In this document: one piece after another, positions 33,391 to 44,143 of the stretch
Layout: every line of letters starts with the position of its first letter
How positions within the stretch are numbered: the stretch's first letter is position 1
NCBI GenBank assembly: GCA_030068075.1
Contig: CM057844.1
Location: 4,650,001-4,714,000 of the forward strand
Direction: 5' to 3'
From: Paguma larvata
Lineage: Eukaryota; Chordata; Mammalia; Carnivora; Viverridae
DNA: 64,000 nt
The notes under the pieces: model-generated
What the model saw: the letters and a program-made list of their open reading frames with translations, nothing else
What the model was told of the DNA's origin: nothing
Databases searched by the model: none
Program-made: the position numbers and the translations under genes

Positions 33391-34506
33391 ATCTGGTTCC
33401 TGTGGCCTGTTCCTGTGTCTTTCTGCTTGAAGGCATTACCTGGTACAGCCAGGTAGATGCAGACCCAAAGTGCTGAAGATCTGACCTCCCCTCAGTTCCT
33501 GCAGCAATCCTCAATCAGGGGAGATTGGAGGGATACTAGTTGGTGAATAAATACTCCAGTTTCCTCACTCCTCATTGACACAATAATAAGGTGTGTCCTC
33601 AGGCTGTGTCTCAGAGGGTCCTCATTGTGATTGCAAGTTACCATTGCCCAGGCAGTAATCTGCTCTTTAACATCCCCCCCACCCTTGGCTGGCTGCCTAC
33701 CATTTCCTTCCTCCTTCCACACACCTTCACTCCGCATCCTGGGATCACCTCTCAGGGACTATGTTCACCTGCACCTTTACTCCAGTTCCTCTTTGAGACG
33801 GAGCATCAAAGGAAATGAGATACCAACAATAGCTAGAGCTCCTCCAGACAGGGCAGGATCCACCAGGTATATTGTCTTTAAAAGACAGCTATAAGTGAGA
33901 AAAGCCACAGAAATGTTCAAATCAGGAAAGAATTTAACATCACAGGGATTGGTGAGGATTCAAAGTAAAAGAAGCTTCCGTATCCACTGGAGTCTCTCCC
34001 AGATAGGACGCTGAAATGTCACAGCTCAGGGCTCAGTGGTCAGCACTATGCCCCGAATCATTAGGAATTGGCTTTATTACAATCACTGTACTCTCTAGGA
34101 GAAGGTAAGAGTTATGAATCTTTTTAAGAAAGATTTCTGTCAAAATGAGTAAATTAAAAAAAACACACAAACATTGGTACTTTAAACAGATGGTAAGCCT
34201 CTATTGTTTTGGAAATTTCACCAGGGTAGATGGGCTCCTTCCTGGACAATGGCAGATAAATGAGATGTGATTGTTCTAGCACCTGCACCAGTGTTTGTCT
34301 CACAGCCAACAAGGTGTGGCTAGGCATTGTCAATGAAGTGGGCTCCTCATTATCTCAGCTATTGTTCCAGGAATCAAAGCTGTAATCAATGCCCATGCCT
34401 TATTCTGCATAACTCAGCCACAATACAGGAGAAGTGAGAAAATAGGTGACAGAGTGAATAACGTTCTCTGGACCACATTTCATGTAAGCCACTGCATTTC
34501 CCAGCG
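33391..34506. other. Unassigned, repeat-poor sequence
   Basis: No transposon is recognised. Overlapping frames near 33591-33894 occur in Pro/Ser-rich translations on a CT-rich strand and are treated as chance. The part around 34330-34430 is complex sequence that could be conserved, but this cannot be judged here. Confidence 0.35.
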
Positions 34507-34905
34507 GATTCTTTTTATTTTAATTTTTTTCATTACCAAGGTAATACATGATCATCACAAAACCGCGAACAATGAGAAATGTATAAAGTGAAAGGCCCTC
34601 TCCCATTCTCCAGCCCCACTTCTGGGATGCACTATTATCAGCGCTGTGTGAAGCAGCAGCCGGAGAGGTATACTCAGGCACACACCCGCATTATTCTGCC
34701 ATCTATCCCTCCCGGACATCTACTCATCTCCAACATTTTATTCTTTGGTTATCTCACAGAATTCCACTGCACAGTTGTCCCGCATTCTATCCAGTCCCCT
34801 TTTGGACATTTATTTTGCACAAATATTTAAACATAGGACATCTTTGCACATACCTTTGTGTGTTTAGGAGACAATTTCTGCAAAATAAATTGCTGGGACT
34901 AGAAA
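34507..34905 (-). mobile_element. Ancient L1M fragment (antisense)
   Basis: The phrases 'accaaggtaatacatgatca', 'aacaatgagaaatgtataaa', 'tcacagaattccactgcaca' and 'tttgcacaaatatttaaaca' resemble the antisense L1M region preceding the ORF2 C-terminus. It is strongly diverged. Confidence 0.5.
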
Positions 34906-36494
34906 GACCAACAACAAGCAAAACAACAACAACAACAAAAAGGCACTTCGTGGTTGTATTAAGCTTTCCCTCTCCCCCACATTTTTTGGTGTTTTGTATT
35001 TTCCCTGTGAACTGTGTGTAAATAAAAAAGGACTACCCAAGTGAGAACAAGTAAAGGCTATTTGTTCAGAGCTTGCTAGAGCAAGAGAGCTGATCATCAT
35101 TTGTTGTCTTTGGTGGAGACTTAAAGGCAGGCAGAGGAATTAGAAAGATTTGTAGTGGAGAAAAAGGGAAGGCTTCAGGTCAGGTGTGCCCTGACTACAG
35201 GTCTGGGGAAGCTGCAGTGAGCTAACTAGCAGCCAGCATCCTATGTGACTGGACAGGGGTACATATTTGGCTTTCTCTAGTAGATCTAAGTCAGATGCAG
35301 GGACATAAATTAGGGACACTATCAATTATTGATTAAGTGCTGTTTGAGACCAGTCGCTGCAGAAATGGTAGTTTTGGCTTCCTGGACTGATTGCTATCCA
35401 ACATGGATTCAATTTCTATTTTCATGTATGGTCTGGCCATTGTCGGTGAGTCTATTCAGCCTCCCAAATGCCTTTTCATTTCTGTTCGCTAGATTTCTAT
35501 TGGGATGTTGATCTTTTTCCCTGGCAGTTTGTAGACTTGGAGCAGGGACTCCAATGGCATGGCTTCTGTCTTCATGATTTTGTTACATAAGGAAAGCCAA
35601 ACTCCTTTCTGTTGGCATGCTGGGTGAGGAGAGACTTTTCAAGCCTTAGAAGCAGGGTTGAGAGTCTCTTCAGCAATGCAGCTATGTTGCTCAGGAGGGA
35701 AAAGGGAATTGTAACCCCACAAAACAAAGGGCTTTGCAGAAACAAACCAAGCTTGTCTGGCCTTTGTTGGAGGCGTACATAAGGTTGGAGATGAGTATGC
35801 TGTTTGGGGCAGAGTTTACGGCAGCTTTACATACTGGTGCAGAATGGGGTCCCTGGATGTCATGCATGGTGGATCCTCCAGAAGGAAGCCATCTGTATGG
35901 CAGTCCTTGTCATTGGTGCCACTCTGCACAGGGCTTACATTTAAAGGCCTGGGAACCTTTATCATGTTTCAGACTAAAATTTAAAATAAATATGATGCAT
36001 CCATTAATCTTTAATCTTGGGAAAGCATGCATTGAGTCACTTACCAAAAAGCCTATATGTGTCTCTTTGGGGATAGGGGGAAGCAGCATGGGGTTAAGAA
36101 AGCTTGCGTGTCACATTAGCTACCTTCTACTTGGCAGCCTTTGGAGCGCCCTTTTACTCTTTCAGAGTTCTGTCTTCACCTGACATCTACAGTTCTTTTT
36201 TAGAGGAGTGCTCTTGGGCTACTGATTCCTGGGAGTTCATTCCCTCCTCCCTCTTAACTTGTGATGAGGATGTGCAGGTAGGAAAGTGGACCCATTCCTT
36301 GAGCATGTCTTACATTCCAGAGCTGCCTGTGGTAACCACCCCTCCCCCAACAAGTGTTTGCCTGAGAGGCACCCTGGCCTGACCTCCTTTTTTACTCTGT
36401 CCTGCACCTCCACACTCTTGTCTATCTCCCATGGGAGCACCTCTTTAATAAATCACTTTCCTTTCCACCAAACATTGTCCCAGGGTCTGCTTCT
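34906..36494. other. Unassigned 1.6-kb stretch with an LTR-like end
   Basis: The right edge (36430-36494) has 'ctttaataaatcactttcc' and 'cccagggtctgcttct', which resemble a sense ERVL LTR poly(A)/U5 end. The left edge (about 35050-35120) looks like an antisense LTR start. A 149-codon plus-strand frame (35734-36183) has no recognisable domain. No internal viral gene is identified. Confidence 0.3.
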
Positions 36495-36508
36495 AAGAAA
36501 TGGATTTA

Positions 36509-36727
36509 GGGGCGCCTGAGTAGCTCAGTTGGTTAAGTGTTTGACTTCGGCTCAGGTCATGATCTCACAGTCTGTGAGTTCGAGCCCCATGTCAGGCTCT
36601 GTGCGAACAGCTCAGAGCCTGGAGCCTACTTCAGTTTCTGTGTCTCCCTCTCTCTCTCTGACCCTCCCCCACTCATGCTTTGTCTCTCCTGCTCTCAAAA
36701 ATAAATTAAAAAAAAAACAAAAAAATT
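36509..36727 (+). mobile_element. CAN-SINE SINEC_F (sense)
   Basis: This is a full copy with head ggggcgcctgagtagctcag, 'cagctcagagcctggagcc', a CT block and an A-rich tail. The duplication aagaaatggattta occurs at 36495-36508 and 36729-36742. Close similarity to the felid consensus suggests a recent insertion. Confidence 0.94.
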
Positions 36728-36757
36728 AAAGAAATGGATTTAAAATAGCATTCAAAT

Positions 36758-36865
36758 TCCTAACTCTGTCACCAACTTGTCATGTGACTTTCAACAAGAC
36801 CTCTGCCCACATCTAGAAAATGAGAGTTTGGAATAAGTAATTTCTAAGGTTCTTTAATGAGTTTA
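36758..36865 (+). mobile_element. MIR fragment
   Basis: The phrases 'tgtcatgtgactttcaacaa', 'tagaaaatgagagtttgg' and 'aataagtaatttctaaggtt' resemble the MIR variant ending in 'gatctctaaggtcc'. Confidence 0.55.
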
Positions 36866-36912
36866 AACCCCCATGACTCCCTTTAAATCATGATTACATG
36901 TTGTGTCTCCTT

Positions 36913-37282
36913 TAGAGAAGGGGTTCTTTTTCAAGTTTTTTTAAAATTTATTTTGAGGCAGGATAGGGGCAGAGAGAGAATGAGAATCCCAAGCAGACTC
37001 CATGCTATCATCACAGAGCCCAACTCAAGAGCTCGAGCTCACAAACTGAGATCATGACTTGAGCCAAAACCAAGAGGTGGACAGTTAAAACAACTGAGCC
37101 ATCCAGGCACCCCTAGAAAAGGGATTCTTAATGTGGAACTCACGGATGGCTTTTAGATGGTCAGAGAACCCTTGGGTATTGTATGTAAAATTGTGGGTTT
37201 TTTTCCTGTGGAGAGTGTTCATAGCTTTCATTAGATTTCCAAGGAGTCAATAACTCCTCATCAAAGTTAGCAACCATTCTTT
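36913..37282. mobile_element. hAT-like DNA transposon fossil split by a SINE
   Basis: The phrases 'gggattcttaatgtggaact', 'cagagaacccttgggtattg' and 'gttcatagctttcattagat' resemble small non-autonomous hAT-type (MER-class) elements whose ends begin with 'ttcttaacctgggg'-like sequence. A SINE lies within its first bases. No transposase is present. Confidence 0.45.
36929..37113 (-). mobile_element. CAN-SINE (antisense)
   Basis: It has a T-rich start, 'gatcatgacttgagccaaaa' and the reversed head 'gagccatccaggcacccc'. The 16-bp duplication tagagaaggggttctt (36913-36928) versus tagaaaagggattctt (37114-37129) has two mismatches. The copy is old and its GA block is short. Confidence 0.9.
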
Positions 37283-38384
37283 ACAGCTTGTTTGTTTATA
37301 GACTTCAGAAGAAGGGGTATGGAAAGAGTATTGTAACATTCCTCAAATGTTGACCTTTTCAGGTTAATAATGGCTTGGTTAAAACCACTTAATATTTATT
37401 TTTAAACGATATAAAATATGTGTTAATTGTAGTTGCCCAACAGAAATAACATATTTCTCTTAAGCCAGTTTTTAATAGATTTTTCTCTTGTAAATATAGT
37501 CTTTTGTAGGTTCAGGCTGCTTTTGACCTTGCAATTGGGGTTTAATATAAATGGCAACTTTTTCCTTTTCAGACAAGTATTGGATACGCCAGCCTGAATT
37601 TGCTAAAGAAGAAAAAATGTTTGTGATTAATAAAGACTATGAAATCCACTCACTTGAGCACCCTCCATGTGCTTCTATGTCCTTCTCTTTCCATACACAG
37701 ACAGACAGACAAGCAGACAGGTATATAGACACAGATACACATGATCGTGAGTATCAGAAAAATATCCTAGAAGCTTTCATCGAGTGCAGGATTCAAAAAT
37801 CTGGTTTTGACAAAAACAAGTCCAGCGGTTATAGTTAAGACCCACTTGGTATGCACACAGTAGGTCAACAAATTATGACCAAGCAGCTGCTCCAATTTTT
37901 AGGACCATTAGGTCCCACGGGTAAACCTCATGGAGCAGGAAGGTGGCAGGATGCACAGAAGGCTCTTCTTGAGAAATGAAACATCTCTTGTGCATCTGGG
38001 TCAGCCACGTATAGTTCCTCTAATAAAGGATATTTTATGAACCTGAATAATAAGAATTTATATAAATATACATGCACAAACTCACACAATGCATATGGAG
38101 GTAATAAAGAACAAGTAAATAATGGTGAATTAACTGCATTGAAGGTTTCAGCCAGCCTTATAATAAACCAAGAGAGGAAGGCTTAAGTATGTGCAATGTC
38201 ACTTGATATTGAACAGTATTTATATCGTTAAACAAGGCTTCTGTAGGTTGGCTACAAACTCCAAAACTCGGATACAGGTCAATTGCATACATGCATTTAT
38301 GATTTTACTTACTCCTGTGACTTGTTCTCTAATCTATTGAATAGGTAATAACTGAATGTCAATTCTCACACTCACTGTTCAAAT
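37283..38384. other. Unassigned AT-rich sequence
   Basis: It contains an (ACAG)n-like tract at 37696-37722. No transposon, RNA or gene is recognised. A 95-codon frame (37551-37838) crosses the ACAG tract and is not credible as a gene. Confidence 0.35.
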
Positions 38385-39072
38385 ATGATTCCTGTCCTGG
38401 GACTTAAAGTTTGGGGGAAAAGATTGAAATAAACTAAGCAAATAAATACATGAGTATTTAATTACCGATTGTGCAAAGATTTATTAGGGAAGCGGTTCCA
38501 GGAGGAATCAGCAAATTGTGAGGAGTAGGAGAGAGAGGCAAAGTGGAGCCCCAGAGCAGGCTACCTAAGGCAAAGCATTGCAGAAGGTGTTTTCATTCTC
38601 ATTCGGGAGGGAACTCTGGAGTATAAGGTGTGAATGAGAGTTTGTGTTGCTGGTGGAAAGGGGCCGGGCTGTCATACACATCTATTGGTCACTGCCTAGG
38701 GGCTGTAAACTCCCAGGCGTTCTGGTTCTCTGGGGACAAAGTGGCTCCAGTAACCTGACAACCATCCTCTGAATAAAAGTCATTGGCATGAGCGGTGGAA
38801 GAAGAGCTCACTCAGACACTGTGGAAGGGCTGGAGGGAAGCACACAGACGCCATGGAAGGGCTCAAGGGGATCTGGTCTGAGCGTGGACTGGGTCCACTG
38901 CAGGAGTGAGTGGTGCTGAGATCTGAAGGTGGTAAGAATCAATCAGATGAAGTGATGCTTTGGAGGTGGGGTGGGTAAGAGCATTTGAGACAGAGAATAA
39001 AGGCTGCACAAGTTCTGATGCAGGAAGAGCCCAGAGCAGCCAAGGAACCAGCTGAGAACAAGTGACAGAGGC
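38385..39072 (-). mobile_element. Long L2 fragment (antisense)
   Basis: The reverse-complement L2 order is visible: 'gattcctgtcctgggact', 'taagcaaataaatacatgag', 'gaggcaaagtggagcccc' and 'gatgcaggaagagcccagag'. It is about 690 bp and strongly diverged. Confidence 0.5.
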
Positions 39073-39086
39073 AAAAATGAGGTTGA

Positions 39087-39318
39087 GGGGCACCTGGGTG
39101 GCTCAGACAATTAAGCGTCCAACTTTTGAATCCTGCTCAAGTCATAATCTTATGGTTGTAAGATTGAGCCTGATGGCTGGCCGGGCTGACAGCACTGAGC
39201 CTACTTGGGATTCTCTTTTTCTCTTTCTCTCTCTCTCTCTGCCCCTCCCCCACTTGTGCACATGTGTGCACATGCAAGTGTGCACACTCTTTCTCTCTCA
39301 AATAAATAAACTTGAAAA
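39087..39318 (+). mobile_element. CAN-SINE
   Basis: The head ggggcacctgggtggctcag, a long CT block with GT-rich insertions (tgtgcacatgtgtgcac) and a ctcaaataaataaacttg tail are present. The duplication aaaaatgaggtt occurs at 39073-39084 and 39319-39330. Confidence 0.93.
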
Positions 39319-39330
39319 AAAAATGAGGTT

Positions 39331-39767
39331 TCAAAGCAAATGGGTCTTCTGGTCAAGATGAACACTGAGTTCCCACTTCAATAATCACCATGTCTCCAAA
39401 CACAGGGCAGTGAGTGATGCACGAGATATGAAGAGATGGACAATGACTGTTCATCTCTGCAAACAAGAAATATGAAAGAAATAAAACAGCACATAGAGAG
39501 CTGGGACCTCCAGCATGCTGAGTCACTGTTCCAAAGGAGGCAATGGCCGTTTCTGAGAGGACTAAAAGCAGCCCCTTGAACAATATAGACCTGATGCAGG
39601 CTCACTACTTGAAGCAGAGAATTCTATATACTGAGAAACAAAGGCAAAATAAACAAGACCAAAATCTGAGTAAGTTGTATGTCAGGCAAAAATCAACAAA
39701 AGTAACAGATATCTGGCCTCCTCTTGGCAAGCGTTCTCAATAACAAGGGAAAGTAAAGAAATTGATA
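39331..39767. other. Unassigned non-coding sequence
   Basis: Several small overlapping frames on both strands lack motifs. No repeat is recognised. Confidence 0.35.
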
Positions 39768-40012
39768 TTTTTTGAGTTATGTGCCAAATATGCTATATGC
39801 CAGGCACTAGTCACAAGCACTGTAGTTCAATGATTCTCATGGTGAGAATCATGGTGTATGAAGTAGGTTTTGTAATCCACATTTTCAGAGGAGCTAAGTG
39901 AAGCTCAGAGTAATGAACAAATTTGTCTGGGGTACTAAGTCAAAACTGCAGTCCAAATTGCTTATTTCTAGAACCCACGAATGTTAACCACTTTGCTATA
40001 TTCTTCAAACAT
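39768..40012 (-). mobile_element. MIR element (antisense)
   Basis: Nearly the whole reverse-complement MIR is readable: 'tatgccaggcactagtcac', 'ccacattttcagaggagct', 'gaagctcagagtaatgaac', 'tttctagaacccacgaatg' and 'taaccactttgctatattct'. This is one of the best-preserved MIRs in the window. Confidence 0.85.
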
Positions 40013-40539
40013 GTATACAGGGATCAAAAGAGGAAATCATATCAGCTGACCTCACTTCACTACCACAGGAAGTGCCAGAAGACAGCGAATGGTATCTACA
40101 AAATGCTGAAGGAGCAGGGTGTGTTCAGTTTGTTTTCTTTGGCATGTGAAGGCAAAGGAAGACATGGGCAGCCAAATATGCAAAAACAAGAACAAACCCA
40201 GTGTATTCTCCTCAAAAGTCTTTGAAAATGGACTCTAGGCAATTAACAGAGGGAAGAGGGGAGGGAGGGAGGCTACTGGGTTTTCATTTTACCTTTGCCT
40301 TTCATCAAAATCTCAGATTGAAGCTTTCTTAACCAGGTCAATATATTGCTTCTCTATCAATTTGTGAGATCAACATTATCCCTTCCTAGCTTCCCATCCC
40401 ATGAGCATAAAAACTGTGATTCAGAAAACCAAATCCTGAGGTTTGGTGTCCTCTGAAACTATAACATTGCCATATTCTCTCTATTAAAATCATCTATTCA
40501 TTTAACAAGTAAGCATTTGTTAAGTGAATAATATTTAAT
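40013..40539. other. Unassigned sequence
   Basis: The plus-strand frame that runs out of the MIR (39923-40225) has no domain. Nothing else is recognised. Confidence 0.35.
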
Positions 40540-41110
40540 TTCACAAATATTACTGAGAATCTGCTTCAGCCTAGGTATTGTAGGAGGTGGTGGGAATTTT
40601 ACAGTGAAGAAGATAGACAAGGTCCCTGTGTGGTCAGTGCCCATGGGGATGGGCCAATAATGAACAAGTAAGCAAATACATCATGAGATTATTACTGATA
40701 TCAGTTGGCAGCACCATTCACTAAAATGAATAAGACTTACAAATGTTTGAATTAGGGAAGTCAGAGATCAAGGGTTCTGTGTTCAATGCATGAAATGTGA
40801 AATGACCATTAGACATCCAGATGGAAATGCTGAGTAGATAGAAATAGACGCATCTAAAGCTCAGGGGAGAGGGATCTGTCTGAGCTAGAAATAAAACGAG
40901 GGAGTCATTGGCAGGTAGTTGGGTAGGATCCATGGGCTGATATTGCACTAAAGCTGTATAAGATTTCACCATTGGAGGAAACAGAGTAAGGGGTACATGG
41001 GACTATTATTGCAATTGCCTGTGACTTTATAATTATTTCAAAACAAAAAGTTAACAATAAAATCCATGGGGCCAGATAAGATAACCTAGGAATAAATTTA
41101 TAAAAAGGAT
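40540..41110 (-). mobile_element. L2 (antisense) carrying an L1M insertion
   Basis: It begins at the L2 3' end ('caaatattactgagaatctg', 'gacaaggtccctgtgtggt') and continues inward with 'ccattagacatccagatgg', 'agctcaggggagagggatct' and 'agggagtcattggcaggtag'. It resumes after the L1 scrap with 'ccagataagataacctagg'. Confidence 0.65.
40937..41061 (+). mobile_element. L1M 3' terminus inserted in the L2
   Basis: The phrases 'agctgtataagatttcacca', 'aaggggtacatgggactatt' and 'ataattatttcaaaacaaaa' match the last about 120 bp of ancient L1s. It is flanked by atccatggg at 40928-40936 and 41062-41070, showing a severely 5'-truncated retrotransposition. Confidence 0.75.
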
Positions 41111-41115
41111 AGTGT

Positions 41116-41324
41116 GGGGCACCCAGGTGGCATCTAACTTTGATGCCAGTAGAGACTTTCACTCAGGTCTGATCTTTGGATTCATGAGTTCAAACCCACA
41201 TCGGGCTCCCTGCTGCCAGCGCAGAGCCCACTTCAGATCCTCTGTCCCCCCTCTTTCTCTCTCTGTCTTACCCCACTCACACACACTCTCTCTCAAAAAT
41301 AAAGATTAAAAAAATTTTTTAAAG
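41116..41324 (+). mobile_element. CAN-SINE (diverged)
   Basis: The head 'ggggcacccaggtggc' has a shortened middle, followed by 'gagttcaaacccacatcggg', the CT block and an ctctcaaaaataaag tail. Confidence 0.85.
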
Positions 41325-41384
41325 GTGAATGTGACTAGAAATTCCAGAAATGTAGATTCTTGATAACTATGGTTTGTGTTCATT

Positions 41385-41700
41385 TAGGTCCTCCAAGAAG
41401 TGGATACCAAGATGAGTTTAGATGTGCAGGAGATTTGGGGAGAACACCTATGAAGGATAAAGGGGAGGTAGCCCAGGTGGTTAAGAGAACATTCAGACCA
41501 TGATACAGACCTGATCCTTGATGGAGAGAGGAAGGTAGGAGGGCTGGTGAAGAAAGTCTCAGATTGTATTGCAGTTCTCAGGAAATTGAAAACAAATTCA
41601 TGGGGAGTCCTGGAGCCAAAGTTATCCCTTAAAGGAGTCCTCCATCTCACAGGAATGAGCCTGAACTAGTGCCCCCCTCCCAGTGCTCAACTTTGGTTGG
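41385..41700 (-). mobile_element. ERVL-like LTR fragment (antisense)
   Basis: The phrases 'tcctccaagaagtggatacc', 'agatgagtttagatgtgc' and 'aacacctatgaaggataaag' resemble the antisense U5/R end of an ERVL LTR. Downstream sequence to about 42000 may belong to it but is not diagnostic. Confidence 0.35.
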
Positions 41701-42255
41701 GAGTAGCCCTTGGAAGCATGGTATCTTAGGGACGTCCCTACCCATCTTCTCCCCTGGATCAGATCATCCTGGGAATAACCAGGAACCCAGAATTCACAGT
41801 CGATATAGTCTTGAGCCTGCAGGTGGGTGTGGATGGTTCTCCTCATTCACATCCAGCCATTCCACAGTGAAGGAAGGAGGTGGAGGCAGAAAGAGAAGGA
41901 GAAGTGTCCATGTATTAAGGATTGGGGTCCAGCTCTTCCTGCATCACCACATGCCAGCAGGAATTCAGAGGAGTCCAAGAACCGTAAATGCAAACCTGGC
42001 CTTCCAGGTCATTTTACAAAGGAATATTTTCCAAGGTTGGAGGATAAATACACTTTATCAAAAGCTAGTTGCAAAAGATTTAAATAGCTAGACGTATGTT
42101 ATGGTAACTTCCATCTGTACCTTGTGCAGGACTCCGCCAATATTAGAGCCACTTGAAAATTTACTAGAATCCATGGTTATATATTCCTGAAACATCCATA
42201 TATAGGCAGAAGATAACATTCAGAATATTGAATATTTAAGAATTTTGAGAACTAG

Positions 42256-42747
42256 TGGGGTGTCTGGGTGGCTCAGTAAGTTTAGCATCTGATTCTTTTT
42301 TTTTAAATAATTTATTGTCAAATTGGTTCCCATATAACACCCAGTGCTCATCCCAACAAATGCCCTCCTCTGTGCCCGTCACCCACTCTCCCCCCTCCCA
42401 CACCCCTCTTACCCTTCAGTTTGTTCTTAGTCTCTTATGTTTTGTTTCTCTCCCTCTCTGTGTCTTTTTTTCTTTCCCCTCTGCACCCCCACCCCCATGG
42501 TTTTCTGCTAAGTCTCTCAAAATCCACCTATGCGTGGAAACAAGCATCTGATTCTTAGTTTCAACTCAGGTTATATCTTATCATTCATGGGGTCAAGCCC
42601 TACATCGGGCTCTGCCTGACAACACAGAACCTGCTTGGGGTTCTGTTTCTCCCTTTCTCTCTCTCTGCCCCTCCCCTACTCATGTGTGCGCTCGCTCGCT
42701 CTCTCTCTCAAAATAAATAAATAAAGTTAAAAAATTTTTAAAAAGAG
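42256..42747 (+). mobile_element. CAN-SINE split by a small L1
   Basis: The head (42256-42297) and body (42543-42747) are separated by an L1 fragment. The outer duplication agaattttgagaactag (42239-42255) recurs as agaattctgagaactgg (42748-42764), with two mismatches. Confidence 0.92.
42298..42542 (-). mobile_element. Short L1 3' end inside the SINE (antisense)
   Basis: The run starts with a T-rich tail and 'aataatttattgtcaaattg', continues with the 3'UTR 'acacccagtgctcatcccaa' and stops at 'cctatgcgtggaaac'. It is 245 bp long. The perfect 14-bp duplication agcatctgattctt occurs at 42284-42297 and 42543-42556. Confidence 0.94.
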
Positions 42748-42825
42748 AGAATTCTGAGAACTGGTAAGTAATATAAACTAATATACAAATCAACACACAT
42801 ATCTTTAAAAATTCCTAAACAAGTT

Positions 42826-42960
42826 ATATTTATGTATGTTATATATTTATCTTATATATCTCTTAATATATATTAGATATATAATATATTCTATATCTTA
42901 CAATAAAATTTCTTACCAAGTAAAATAATTAAGCTAATTAAGTCATTCTAATAATATATT
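42826..42960. repeat. AT-rich low-complexity tract
   Basis: TATATA/ATTTAT-type sequence with no clear unit. It is not assigned to a transposon. Confidence 0.7.
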
Positions 42961-43014
42961 ACTGATTTTAGAATTATTAGTGTGACCTTTTGTTTAATTC
43001 AACTGTCATGAGCT

Positions 43015-43110
43015 ACATGACAAATATTACTGAGCATCTGCTCCAGCTCAGGTATTGCAGTAGGTGCTGGGAATTCTTCAGTGAAAATGATAGACAAAGT
43101 TCATATATAG
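43015..43110 (-). mobile_element. L2-like fragment (antisense)
   Basis: The phrases 'caaatattactgagcatctg' and 'aggtattgcagtaggtgctg' resemble the L2 end. It is notably similar to the copy at 40545 (see findings). Confidence 0.5.
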
Positions 43111-43918
43111 ACAACATTTGCATGATATAACACAGAAAGCTCATTAAAATCTCTCTTATTAAATTGGTGGCCATTAGGTTCCCAGTGCTGGGTCATTTTT
43201 ACAGTTAGAAGGAACATTGTACCTTAGTTTACATAACTGGCATGGCCACAACCTGGAGTCTCAGCTCCTGACAACAAGGTTACCCATCTGCTTTCCCTAC
43301 ATTTCCCACTATGTAGGTCCACCCAGGGCAATGGACAGGCCCAGTCCCTGCTGCCCTGCTGCCATCCCCACCTTAGTCTACACAGAGTTGCCAGGGGCCA
43401 CCCACTTCCACAGGAGCCCTGTTCCTAGGTTCTATTACCTATGGCCAAATCTAGTTACTTTTATGCCAATCAGACTGGAACCATTTCAATAATCATCAGT
43501 ACGAGGAGTATGGTGCTTTTTGGAAAATATCATCCTGTGCTCATATGCAAACTTTATGCAATTCCAGATGGTTACAGACCTCTGAATCCCCCAGAATAAA
43601 ATGAGATAGAAGTCAACGATATGCTAGAAAGCCACCTGGGAGCATGGATAGATGTCACCTGTCCTAGCTGCCCTGGTATCCACAGAGTGGAATGTAGCTA
43701 TTGCTCTACAGACATTAACTGATTGACACAATTATCACCCCATCGATTCAATGACATCAGAAGAATGGTTTAGCTACAGGTCTGTCCAAATCTTCAAATT
43801 CACTCAGGGGTCTTATAAACAAGGCTTTCCTATAGGAGAAGTTGCCAATACCTAATGGCTTGGATTACATCTATTTTTTTCCTTTTGGACCTCCACCGCT
43901 CTCTGAAAAATATATATT
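43111..43918. other. Unassigned sequence
   Basis: No repeat is recognised. A 91-codon frame (43217-43492) in GC-richer DNA has no domain or splice support. Confidence 0.35.
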
Positions 43919-44143
43919 GGGACTCCTGGGTGGCTTAGTCGGTTAAGTGTCCAGCTCTTGATTTTGGCTCAGGTCATGATCTTGTGGTTCGTGAAACTGA
44001 GCCCTGTGTAGGGCTCCTCACTGACAACATGGGGCCAGCTTGGGATTCTCTTTCTCTCCCTCTCTCTCTGCCACACCCCGTTCACTCTCACCTGTCTCTC
44101 AAAAATAAATAAATAAGATTAAAAATTTTTTTAATAAAAATAA
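43919..44143 (+). mobile_element. CAN-SINE
   Basis: The head 'ggactcctgggtggcttagt', 'gaaactgagccctgtgtagg', the CT block and an caaaaataaataaataag tail are present. The short duplication gaaaaatat occurs at 43905-43913 and 44144-44152. Confidence 0.92.

Noticed and set aside
35734..36183. 149-codon plus-strand frame
   Set aside because: No recognisable domain, and the flanking sequence looks LTR-like, so chance is more likely.
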